From Scatomonas sp963661545 (GTDB lineage Bacteria > Bacillota > Clostridia > Lachnospirales > Lachnospiraceae), in NCBI GenBank assembly GCA_963661545.1, contig CAVLCU010000018.1, positions 1 through 25,932 of the forward strand: 25,932 nt of DNA, in the 5' to 3' direction. Under the pieces are notes generated by a model. It was not told where the DNA came from. It was given only the letters and a program-made list of their open reading frames with translations, and did no database searches. Position 1 is the stretch's first letter. Each line of letters begins with the position of its first letter. The position numbers and the translations under genes are program-made. Positions 7,351 through 15,442 of the stretch are shown here, piece by piece.

Positions 7351-7989
7351 CTACTTTTCTATCAAATCCTCGATGGCACAGCCCAGGGTCTTTGCCATGC
7401 GGTACAATGTTTCCCCACTTGCCTTGTTGATGGCCTTTCGGCGCTGCTCGTACATTTGGATGGAACGCAGGCTGACACCGGACTGCCTCGCAAGAGCGGC
7501 CTGAGTGAAGCCGTATGTTGTACGGATGCGCTTCAAATTGGTATCCTTGAAGCGTTCTCTCATCCTTTCATCCGCAATGTCCACAAATTTGGAAATGTCG
7601 GCTTCATGGAGTGTGCAGTACATTCTCTGAAGTTCCTCATAGGAAAGAGCCTTGAATATCTCGGAATAGCTTCTTGCTGAGTACCACTGATAATAGGCAA
7701 GCACCCAGCCAATCCAGTATTCCCTTGATCGGCTTAAAGATTCCGCAGGTGACGCGTCAAGGCTTTTCCCCGTAGTCTCAAGCACCACGTCCAAGGCAAT
7801 CTCTATCCCGCTTTTCCCCGCAAGAATGGCTGGTTCACCATTTTCCATGCGTCGACTTATTGTGCTTGCGATAAAGAGCTTAACAAAATCCTCTCCGGCT
7901 ATTCCACAGGCGTTCACAGCGTAGTCGAAGGCGTCACCTAACGCAGCTTGTGCCTTACTCAGATATATTTCGCGGTATGCGCAAGTCAT
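7351..7989 (-). CDS. XRE-type antitoxin with N-terminal partner-binding domain
   Basis: The 212-residue product has a C-terminal helix-turn-helix of the XRE/Cro family (about 152-210: LKRIRTTYGFTQAALARQSGVS, then SIQMYEQRRKAINKASGETL), which should bind the operator of its own operon. The first 150 residues are a separate alpha-helical domain containing YWIGWVLAYYQWYSARS (91-107) and TLHEADI. The same domain, without the helix-turn-helix, occurs in the small protein at 25406-25822. The gene starts inside the preceding toxin gene and overlaps it by 35 bases, so translation is probably coupled. The order is toxin first, antitoxin second, as in HigBA-type loci. The antitoxin role is inferred from this pairing and from the DUF3990 identity of the partner. 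No terminator follows, so the MBL-Hsp70 genes may be partly co-transcribed. Confidence 0.8.
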   Translation of the reverse strand: MTCAYREIYLSKAQAALGDAFDYAVNACGIAGEDFVKLFIASTISRRMENGEPAILAGKSGIEIALDVVLETTGKSLDASPAESLSRSREYWIGWVLAYYQWYSARSYSEIFKALSYEELQRMYCTLHEADISKFVDIADERMRERFKDTNLKRIRTTYGFTQAALARQSGVSLRSIQMYEQRRKAINKASGETLYRMAKTLGCAIEDLIEK

Positions 7990-8647
7990 CGTTCGTAACG
8001 CCTCCTCTCATGATATCCTGTATATACAAACCATCCGCTTCTTCCTCAAGAATGTTCAGATAGGTCTGGTTGGCATCCTTATCCCTTGCCTTGCGAAGGA
8101 CGTAATAAGTATCCTTTTCCGCCACCTCAAAGCCCTGGTACTTGATTTTTGAAAAAGCGAATTTGGATTTGATAACAATCTGTTCGCCCAACTTTCCAAG
8201 CTGCATGGTGCGTGAAAGCTGTTCCACGGTGATCGCATTATTCAAAAACGCTTCCGCATAATCAAAATAGGAATCATCGGCTCGGTAGCCCGTAATCAGA
8301 TCGTAGGCATTGACATTGATGCCGAAATGGTCGACCAGGTAGGCTTTGGCTCTTCTGGCTACGGGTGTTTTGATAGAAAACAGTCGGTGGGCCACCAGAA
8401 CCGCCATCCAGTTGAGTATCGTATAATCCGGGCTGTTGAGCTTAAGAATGTTCAAAAACTCCGTGTCCAGTGTGTATCGATTGGAAAATCCGTTGTGCAG
8501 GGAAGAAACCGCCCACTCCTTTGCAAGGTCATTGCTCTCGGTGCAGTAGAACCCCAGTCCAAAATCATTGTTCTTTCGGCCTTCTCCGAAGGTCGGAGTT
8601 TCAACAATTTGCGAAGAGCCATGATATACCGTCAGAAGTTTCTCCAT
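7955..8647 (-). CDS. DUF3990-family toxin, predicted ADP-ribosyltransferase fold
   Basis: The 230-residue protein begins LLTVYHGSSQIVETPTF and continues with NNDFGLGFYCTESNDLAKEWA. These are the defining motifs of DUF3990, a family placed in the ADP-ribosyltransferase superfamily: YHG is the NAD-binding strand and FGLGFYCTE the second motif. Later NAYDLITGYRADDSYF and EQIVIKS complete the family pattern. A glutamate late in the fold, around EQIVIKSKFAF, would be the candidate catalytic residue, but I cannot fix it by eye. The ATG at 8647 has a GGAGGA ribosome binding site. The gene begins 15 bases after the stop of the large wall protein and overlaps the XRE antitoxin. Target and activity are unknown; toxin function is inferred from the family and gene pair. 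Confidence 0.82.
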   Translation of the reverse strand: MEKLLTVYHGSSQIVETPTFGEGRKNNDFGLGFYCTESNDLAKEWAVSSLHNGFSNRYTLDTEFLNILKLNSPDYTILNWMAVLVAHRLFSIKTPVARRAKAYLVDHFGINVNAYDLITGYRADDSYFDYAEAFLNNAITVEQLSRTMQLGKLGEQIVIKSKFAFSKIKYQGFEVAEKDTYYVLRKARDKDANQTYLNILEEEADGLYIQDIMRGGVTNDDLRIPRNISE

Positions 8648-8662
8648 CTTGAATTCCTCCGG

Positions 8663-11600
8663 TCAGTCGATATATTGGTTCAGCCAGCCCATGACCTTCT
8701 CGTGGCGGCTCTTGTATTTGTTGGCGCCGACTCCATTGCCATTGAGATCCGCGGTATGACTGCGCAGGGAGGTCCAGAGATTCTCCATGGTGAGGGCTAA
8801 TCCGTCCTCCTGGCAGCAGGAGATCATCCATTGCATGGGGCTGTAACCCCCCAGATGGCGGACATTGGCGCAGAACATCTGAGCCTTAAGGTCGGTGACC
8901 CCCAGCTGCAGGGCTTCCTTGACATATTGTTCCATCTGCTCGTCCACCAGCCGGTTCTGGATGGCGATTCCCGTATCGCTGGAAATGAGATTCTGGATGC
9001 AGACCGCCTTGGCGGAACCCTTGAGAATGGTGGGATGGCCGTTACCATCACCCCCGTAGGTGCTCCAATTCTCATTGTCCAGATCCTCTGCGATGCCAGC
9101 GGTATCCAGCTCGGCGAAGAGGATGGGATCCTCCGTCCGGATCAGGTTCAGCAGCTTCTTGGCCTCCGTTGCGAACCAGCCTCCGGCTCCGATGGTGATG
9201 GCATATTCCTTCTGGGAGTTGGTATAAGCCTGGGTGAAGTTGCCATAGGCGGCATTGCCATAGACCTGGCCGCCGGTCTCTACCGCGAAAATGATCTTGT
9301 GCATGACCTCCTTGGCATAGTCGTCGAATTCCCCTCCTCGATAGAGGGTATAATCCAGAGCGGCCACCATGGCTGCCGTGGAACCCTTGTAGAGGTAAAT
9401 GTGGGTGACATAGCCTCCGCTGTGCTTGTGCTTGGAGCAGTCAATGGTTACCGTATATGACCCATCGCTGTTGCGGCTGCCCTGGTACCAGACCAGATCG
9501 TCCTGCCCATTGAGGGTAGACCAGGTGGCAAATTTGACAGAATCCGGAGCAGCCCCCTTGATATTGGGACCGTAGATGGTAATCTGATATTGGCTGGAAT
9601 TGGGCTTGCTGGTCACCACATAGTTGTCCGCCTGCAGGGTCACCCGCCCCCCTGCGGAGAACTTGTTGGTTCCCTGGGCATCCTCCCCGTACATATGGGC
9701 GGTATAGGTGCCAAATGTATGGTCGAAGTTCTGGATATCCGCCGTGGCCTTGTAGGTGCCGTCGGCCTGGAGCTGCATCTGGTACCAGCAGATGACATTG
9801 TCTACCCAGACTCCTACCTTGACCTTGGCTACCGTGATTCCCAGCTGACCCAGCTCTCCAATGATATCGAAGCTGCCGCTTGTGCCATTGACATTCTCAA
9901 AGCGGAGGGTTCCGGCGGGCAGGGAATCCGCCTGGAAGCTGGTGGCATTGAGATAACGCATCTCTCCGCTGGCCAGCACATAATAGACATGGACGGAATA
10001 TAAGCCTGTGCCGGAATGGTTGCCCATGGGAATGGTAACCGTATAAGAGCCCTGGTTCTCCGTGGCCTTATACCAGATCAGATCATCCTGGCCCCCGGTC
10101 TGGCTCCATACCCCGAAGCGAACCTCCTTCTGGATGCCCAGCAGGTCAGCCTGCTGCAGGGTTACCGTATAACGCAGGCCGCTTTCCGAGGCTACCACTG
10201 CCCCGAAGCTTCCGGCGGAGATGGCCACCTCCTTCTGGGTCTCTGCCACCAGATCTCTGCCTCCGGAGGAGGAAATGGCATAGAGGCGAATCCGGTAGGT
10301 GCCGATATAGGAATCCAGGTCCCCCAGGCTGACGGTGATCGTATAACTGCCATCAGACTTCTTATCTGCCCTATAGGAGACCAGGTTGCTCTGCTCGCTT
10401 CCCGTCCAGACCTCCGCCTGCAGGGAGGTCATAGAGCGGTCAGGGGAGAATTTGTCCCCGGTAATCGTAAATTTACCTGCCTTCACCTGGCTGATCTGGA
10501 ACTCTCCGTCTATCTGGAAGCTGGTACCTGCGGCAAAGCAGGCTGTTCCGCTTAAATCTGTCATATAAGCATGAACCGTATATTTGCCCCCTACCTGATA
10601 TTGACTCATAGCAATGAAGGCGGAATAAGAGGAGCCGGAGCCTCCCTCCTGGGAGGCCTGGAACCAGCGCAGATCCTTCTGGCCATTGGCAGCGCTCCAG
10701 ACGGCGAAGCGCAGGGAGTTGAAGATGCCATAGGTCTTCATACCCGTCATGCGAAGAAGCAGCTGATTGCCCAGGTTCTGCACCTCTGCCGTCAGGCTGC
10801 CGGAGGAGGGTTCCACCTTGTAGGTAGCCCCACCCACATAGGACTTGATGCCATTGCCGTCCGTCACATAGACATGACAGCTGTAGGTGCCGGATTGGTT
10901 CTTATGCTTAGCCAGACTGCCCAAGGCCTGCCAGGTGCCATTGTCCAGCCTGCCTGCCTGATACCAGACCAGGTTGCTTTGATTGCTGGCACTCCAGACG
11001 GCCACCTCCACCTTGTTCAGGCCTGCAGGGGCGGACAGATTGGGAATCTGCACATAGAAATTCCCCTGGGAGCTGTCCGGAAAATCCATGCTGACCTTCC
11101 CGGCAGAAGGCTTGTCTACGGTAAAGCTGCCTGCTGTAAGGTAAGAGAGCTGGCCGGAGGAATTGACCCCATAGCAATGGACGGCATAGGCTCCGTAGGT
11201 CTTATGATCCGCCACTTTGACGGTAGAGGACCAGGTTCCATTCTTCTTGTCAGCCTGATACCAGCGCAGGTCATCCTGGCCTCCCTGCTGGCTCCAGACC
11301 GCAAAACGCACCTGACTGACCTGGTTGGACCCCTCAAAGGAACCGATGGCCAGCTTATATTCCCTCTGATTGTCTGTATAAATATAGATCTTGTTGCTGG
11401 CCGCCGTCAGGCTCCCGCTGCCTCCTCCGGCAAAGGTATAGAAGCCATTGCCGTCCTTGACATAGACATGGGCCAGGTAGATGCCGGATTGGAAGCCATG
11501 GTTGGCCAGACTGCCCGTCACCAGATAGTCAGAACCCTGCTGGGAGGCATCGTACCAATAGAGGTTGCTTTGATTGCCGCTCCAGATGGCCACCCGAACC

Positions 11601-12385
11601 TGGTCCAGGCCGGATTTGTCCGTCAGACCCTGGATCCGCACCTGGAATTGACCCGTCTGGGCATCCCCTTCCCCCAGAGTCACAGACTGGAGGCTGGGAC
11701 CGGCCACAGTAAAGCGAACCCCATCCACGTAGGAAGCTCCCCCGCCTGGGGCAAAGAGGTAGGCGTGGGCCGTGAATCCCCCGGGATTCTTAAAGTTGGA
11801 CACGGCGATCCTGGCCACGTATGGACCATTCTCATGAGTGGCCTGGTACCAGCCCAGGTCATCCTGGCCATTGGTATCGGACCAAACTGCATATTTCAGC
11901 ACAGCCCCATTGGCAATCTGGGCAGCCTGGGCATCCGTCAGCAAGGCTTGCAAGGTAATCTGCTTCTCATCCTCTGACAGCTGAACCGACAGTCCCGTCT
12001 CCGCCACCGCCACGGGAGCGATCAGATTCTGGGGAGACTCCTCCTCCGGGAGGTCTTGTGCTTCTGCTTCTGCATCAACATCTGCATCCAAACCGGAATC
12101 CCCGGCGGAAGTGGAATCCCCGGCGAAAGGGGAATCTGCAGCAGAATTGGTCTCCCCATCGAAACTGGAATCCCCGGCGGAGCCGGAATCTGCATCCAAA
12201 TCCGGATCCACGCCAGAATCGGAATTCTCATTTTCCAGGGTCTGCTCCACCTGGTCTGCCGTGCTTTCCCCTTCCCCTGTCCGGTCTTCTGCCGCCTGGA
12301 CGTTTCCGGCTCCGGAGACGAAGGTGCCAAACAGAAGGGTCAAACAGGTGATGATTGCCAACAGACTTTTGCTTCTTCTCCTCAT
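8663..12385 (-). CDS. Secreted protein with nine GBS Bsp-like repeats and lysozyme-like C-terminus
   Basis: The 1240-residue product starts with a Sec signal peptide (RRRSKSLLAIITCLTLLFG, cleavage probably near VQA-AED), then an acidic Ser/Asp/Ala-rich linker to about residue 145. Nine GBS Bsp-like repeats of about 98 residues follow (about 160-1010), each with an AVWS-type strand, a GQDDLxWY or NQSNLxWY motif and a final HxY. The C-terminal 225 residues contain AVETGGQVYG, then ITIGAGGW, resembling the Glu and TIGIG signatures of lysozyme-fold muramidases, and later GNGVGANKYKSRHEKVMGWL. I infer a peptidoglycan hydrolase held at the wall by the repeats. No LPXTG or membrane anchor is seen. 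The ATG at 12385 is chosen for the signal peptide and AAGGAG site; a longer upstream reading would cross a terminator. It is the second Bsp-repeat gene in a row. Confidence 0.88.
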   Translation of the reverse strand: MRRRSKSLLAIITCLTLLFGTFVSGAGNVQAAEDRTGEGESTADQVEQTLENENSDSGVDPDLDADSGSAGDSSFDGETNSAADSPFAGDSTSAGDSGLDADVDAEAEAQDLPEEESPQNLIAPVAVAETGLSVQLSEDEKQITLQALLTDAQAAQIANGAVLKYAVWSDTNGQDDLGWYQATHENGPYVARIAVSNFKNPGGFTAHAYLFAPGGGASYVDGVRFTVAGPSLQSVTLGEGDAQTGQFQVRIQGLTDKSGLDQVRVAIWSGNQSNLYWYDASQQGSDYLVTGSLANHGFQSGIYLAHVYVKDGNGFYTFAGGGSGSLTAASNKIYIYTDNQREYKLAIGSFEGSNQVSQVRFAVWSQQGGQDDLRWYQADKKNGTWSSTVKVADHKTYGAYAVHCYGVNSSGQLSYLTAGSFTVDKPSAGKVSMDFPDSSQGNFYVQIPNLSAPAGLNKVEVAVWSASNQSNLVWYQAGRLDNGTWQALGSLAKHKNQSGTYSCHVYVTDGNGIKSYVGGATYKVEPSSGSLTAEVQNLGNQLLLRMTGMKTYGIFNSLRFAVWSAANGQKDLRWFQASQEGGSGSSYSAFIAMSQYQVGGKYTVHAYMTDLSGTACFAAGTSFQIDGEFQISQVKAGKFTITGDKFSPDRSMTSLQAEVWTGSEQSNLVSYRADKKSDGSYTITVSLGDLDSYIGTYRIRLYAISSSGGRDLVAETQKEVAISAGSFGAVVASESGLRYTVTLQQADLLGIQKEVRFGVWSQTGGQDDLIWYKATENQGSYTVTIPMGNHSGTGLYSVHVYYVLASGEMRYLNATSFQADSLPAGTLRFENVNGTSGSFDIIGELGQLGITVAKVKVGVWVDNVICWYQMQLQADGTYKATADIQNFDHTFGTYTAHMYGEDAQGTNKFSAGGRVTLQADNYVVTSKPNSSQYQITIYGPNIKGAAPDSVKFATWSTLNGQDDLVWYQGSRNSDGSYTVTIDCSKHKHSGGYVTHIYLYKGSTAAMVAALDYTLYRGGEFDDYAKEVMHKIIFAVETGGQVYGNAAYGNFTQAYTNSQKEYAITIGAGGWFATEAKKLLNLIRTEDPILFAELDTAGIAEDLDNENWSTYGGDGNGHPTILKGSAKAVCIQNLISSDTGIAIQNRLVDEQMEQYVKEALQLGVTDLKAQMFCANVRHLGGYSPMQWMISCCQEDGLALTMENLWTSLRSHTADLNGNGVGANKYKSRHEKVMGWLNQYID

Positions 12386-12422
12386 AGGTCTTTTCTCCTT
12401 GTGTCCTATACGCTTGATGTCC

Positions 12423-12467
12423 AAAAAGGGGCAAAAGCACCACTGCATATCCTTGTGCTTTTGCCCC
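12423..12467 (-). terminator. Strong Rho-independent terminator after the L,D-transpeptidase gene
   Basis: GGGGCAAAAGCAC (12428-12440) and GTGCTTTTGCCCC (12455-12467) form a perfect 13-bp stem with a 14-base loop. Read on the minus strand it is followed by TTTTT. It lies 38 bases before the next start codon, so it may end the upstream transcript or attenuate the Bsp-repeat gene. The rest of the 12386-12575 gap holds a 7-bp inverted repeat at 12558-12577 overlapping the upstream stop codon. I could not identify a convincing promoter for the downstream gene. Confidence 0.85.
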
Positions 12468-12575
12468 CTGATCTGGTTCCTATCTATCTCTTCTCTCTTG
12501 GTCTGCGATCTCCCGGCACATCCTGTTCCCCATCTCTGTGCCATTGGCTTGCCCGGGGATCCGTTCCCTCACGGA

Positions 12576-15356
12576 TCAGCCTACCGCCGGGTCCGTGGGA
12601 TCCCAGTTCTGGGTCTCCGGGATCTTGATGGTAGCAGGCTTACCAAAGGGTCCCGGATCAGAGCTGTCATAGATCCTGACCTCCATATTCAAGGGACAGT
12701 TGTCATAGATCCACTTGGCATCTCTTACCGTCAGCCGGATGCAGCCATGGGAGGCTGGCTGACCCAGCATGTTATAGTCGGAAGCCTTCAGATTATAGCT
12801 GGTGGTGTTGCTGCCTGCAACGGAATGGAAGAGAATTCCGGTATTGGTAATTCTGGTACAGTACTGGCCATAGGAGGGACCCATGAGGGTAGCCCAGCGA
12901 TATTTGGCCAGGGTATGGAAGGTTCCCACCGGGGTCTCCGTATCAGCTGACGGAAGACCTACCGAGCAGGTAAAGGCTATCACCGGAATGATATATCCAT
13001 TGCTGCCGTCCTTGGCATAAATAGTTACCGTACAGGTGGTTCGATTGACCTCTGCCTTATAGGAATCCTGTTTGCCTATGATGCTGCTGACATCTGTCTG
13101 CTTAACCCCGTTCACATAATAGAACTTGTATCCGTTCTCATAATACCAGCCATTCTTGGCCACCTCATCGGCGGCGAAGGTAAACTGACTGGTAGCCCGG
13201 ATGTTACTGCCGGAGTAGGCATGCACGTAACACTGGCCGGAATGCTTGTGGTTGGATCCCACAATCTGGGCTCTCCAGCTTCCGTCCTCCTTGAGGCTGG
13301 CGGTATACCATACCAGGTCATCCTGCCCATTGGTGGCGCTCCAAACGGCAAAGCGGATATCTCCTCCTACCGCATTCTTCAGAACCGCCGTCCTTCTGCC
13401 CTTGCCGCTATCCGAAAGAATATAGAGGAAGTTGGAGGGATTGAAGGTATAATGGGTTCCTAAGGCAAAGGATTGGATCTGGTTGCCCATGACTGCATAG
13501 GCGTGAATGGTAAAATCTCCCAGGTTGTATTGGTGGTTAATGACCTTGACCGTAGCCTGATAGCTGCCGTCACTCTGCTTGTCTGCGGTATACCAGGCCA
13601 TATCCTGGCCGTTGGTGGCGGTAGTCCAGGCGGCAAAGCGGACGCTGGAGATGCCGGAAGGGGCAGACAGGTTCAGCTTCACGGTGAAGGTACCTGAGGT
13701 ATCATTTCTGGATATCACAGAGAAGGAGCCGCTGGGCTTGCCATTGACCTGCAGATCGCTGCTGCCGCTTAGGTAAACCTTGTCCCCTCCCTGGGTGGTG
13801 GCATAAGCATGGATCAGGTATTTTCCGGCTGTCTTATGATTCTTGATGGAAAAGTCTGCCTGGTAGGTGCCGGAAGAGGTCTGGCTGGCGGTATACCAGC
13901 GGATGTCATCCTGGCCGCCATTCTCACTCCAGACGGCAATCTCCACCTTCTTAGCTCCCCCGGGAACCACGACCTTGTTCAGGGTAACCCGATATTCGGT
14001 CTCCTGGCTTCCGCTGGTTCCTGCATAGCGGTCTGTCGCCACCGGCTTATCGCCGGAGGCAGTCATAGACATGTTCTGGCAGGATATAGCCGTCTTGATC
14101 CCATTCTGGTCTGTCACATAGACATGTACCTTGTATTGCCCCAGGTGATACTTATGGTTGCTGATATTACCAGACAGGCTATAGGTTCCGTTGGACTGCC
14201 TGGAGGCAGTATACCAGCGCAGGTCGCTCTGATTGGAAGCGCTCCATACCGCTGCCTCCACCTTGCTGATTCCCCCTGCCGGCTTCACATTGGTGATATT
14301 GACCTGGAAGCTTCCCTTGGCTGGGTCTGTAGTGACAGCAGCCTGGCCTGAGGGGGAGGAAAGCTGGAAGCTGGTGCCTCCCAGATAAGCCTTGGACCCA
14401 TCCTTCTTCTCCATATAGACGTGGGCTCTGCAGGTGCCGGTATGCTTCAGATGAGAGAGACTCCCCTGAGCCTTCCACAGGCCTGACCCGGCATCGTAGG
14501 ACAGTTCCACCCACTTGAGGTCATCCTGACCGCCCGCATCGCTCCATACCGCACAGGACATGCCTGCGAGCCCTCCCGGTGCAGCAGGATCCTCCACCTG
14601 GATGGTATAGGTATGGGCTGTCTCATCCACCCTTACCTGGGGAGTCTTGGCTTCCAGACTGAAATCTATCCGGCATCCTCCCACATAAGTCTGAAAACCG
14701 TTGCCGTCGGTCACATAGGCCCGGGCGATATAGACCGCCCAATTGCTGCCCTTGTGCTTGCTGATATCAACAGAAGCATAATAGGCCCCATCCGACCCCT
14801 GACTGGCTTCATACCAGACAATGTCGCTCATGTCAGCGGCACTCCAGACCGGCACCCGTACCTTGGCGATCCCGGCCGGAACATCCATTCCGCTGACCCT
14901 AACCTGGGCAGTTCCTGCCACCTTATCCTGAGATACCAGCTCCAGCTGACCGCCGGAGGTCCTGGGAACCTCGAAGCTTAAGCCTGTCACCCATTCCTTC
15001 TTGCCATTGGACAGGGTATCATAGACATGCACGTAATATTTGCCGGGAGACCGATAATCCGAGATCTGAAACTGGGCGGAGAAGGTATCCTCTCCCTCCT
15101 TGGTCAGCTTGTTCCACTTGAGATCATCCTGACCTCCCTCCTCGCTCCAGACCGCTGCCTCCAGGCTGGTGGCATTCTCATCCTGGATCTGCAGCTCATA
15201 GGTTCCATAGGTCTCATCTGTGAATTCCGAGACAAGGATCTGAGCTTCCGCCTCCTTCGTCCCATCCGAGGGATCTGCCAAAACGCCCCCGGCGGACACC
15301 GCCAGAAGACTCATCAGGCCCAGAATCGGCGCTATTCTTCTTACCCACTTTCGCAT
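12576..15356 (-). CDS. Secreted L,D-transpeptidase with seven GBS Bsp-like repeats
   Basis: The 926-residue protein has a Sec signal peptide (RKWVRRIAPILGLMSLLAVSAG, cleavage near VLA-DP). Seven Bsp-like repeats follow (about residues 40-725), marked by AVWS-type strands, GQDDL or NQSDL motifs and HxY ends. One choline-binding-like motif, NGWYYENGYKFYYVNG, precedes the catalytic domain. The C-terminus is a YkuD-type L,D-transpeptidase: IAFTCSVGLPSADTETPVG, GILFHSVAG and the active-site motif SHGCIRL with catalytic Cys872. Such enzymes form 3-3 peptidoglycan cross-links or attach proteins to the wall, outside the membrane. The ATG at 15356 has AAAGGAG eight bases upstream. The preceding gene ends 86 bases earlier, a gap that contains only a small GCAGG/CCTGC hairpin (about 15424-15437), and a strong terminator follows downstream. 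The transpeptidase call is firm; the ligand of the repeats is unknown. Confidence 0.93.
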   Translation of the reverse strand: MRKWVRRIAPILGLMSLLAVSAGGVLADPSDGTKEAEAQILVSEFTDETYGTYELQIQDENATSLEAAVWSEEGGQDDLKWNKLTKEGEDTFSAQFQISDYRSPGKYYVHVYDTLSNGKKEWVTGLSFEVPRTSGGQLELVSQDKVAGTAQVRVSGMDVPAGIAKVRVPVWSAADMSDIVWYEASQGSDGAYYASVDISKHKGSNWAVYIARAYVTDGNGFQTYVGGCRIDFSLEAKTPQVRVDETAHTYTIQVEDPAAPGGLAGMSCAVWSDAGGQDDLKWVELSYDAGSGLWKAQGSLSHLKHTGTCRAHVYMEKKDGSKAYLGGTSFQLSSPSGQAAVTTDPAKGSFQVNITNVKPAGGISKVEAAVWSASNQSDLRWYTASRQSNGTYSLSGNISNHKYHLGQYKVHVYVTDQNGIKTAISCQNMSMTASGDKPVATDRYAGTSGSQETEYRVTLNKVVVPGGAKKVEIAVWSENGGQDDIRWYTASQTSSGTYQADFSIKNHKTAGKYLIHAYATTQGGDKVYLSGSSDLQVNGKPSGSFSVISRNDTSGTFTVKLNLSAPSGISSVRFAAWTTATNGQDMAWYTADKQSDGSYQATVKVINHQYNLGDFTIHAYAVMGNQIQSFALGTHYTFNPSNFLYILSDSGKGRRTAVLKNAVGGDIRFAVWSATNGQDDLVWYTASLKEDGSWRAQIVGSNHKHSGQCYVHAYSGSNIRATSQFTFAADEVAKNGWYYENGYKFYYVNGVKQTDVSSIIGKQDSYKAEVNRTTCTVTIYAKDGSNGYIIPVIAFTCSVGLPSADTETPVGTFHTLAKYRWATLMGPSYGQYCTRITNTGILFHSVAGSNTTSYNLKASDYNMLGQPASHGCIRLTVRDAKWIYDNCPLNMEVRIYDSSDPGPFGKPATIKIPETQNWDPTDPAVG

Positions 15357-15442
15357 CCTTTTACTCCTTTCACCTCGTCACCTGGCTCCCCCTCCCTATA
15401 GCATCGACGACTGCCAAGGGAAGGCAGGAAATCCTGCATCCG

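Noticed and set aside
10571..11977. A 468-codon open frame on the plus strand opposite the Bsp-repeat gene
   Set aside because: It mirrors the repeated domains of the real gene, lacks a ribosome binding site and shows no recognisable fold.
8663..15356. Regularly spaced similar DNA blocks that could look like a repeat array
   Set aside because: Spacing is about 290 bp, the blocks are diverged and in frame, and they encode Bsp-like protein repeats. This is not CRISPR or a non-coding satellite.
15357..15442. Possible promoter (TATAGG) before the L,D-transpeptidase gene
   Set aside because: No -35 box at acceptable spacing apart from a weak TTCCCT; the evidence was too poor to call.
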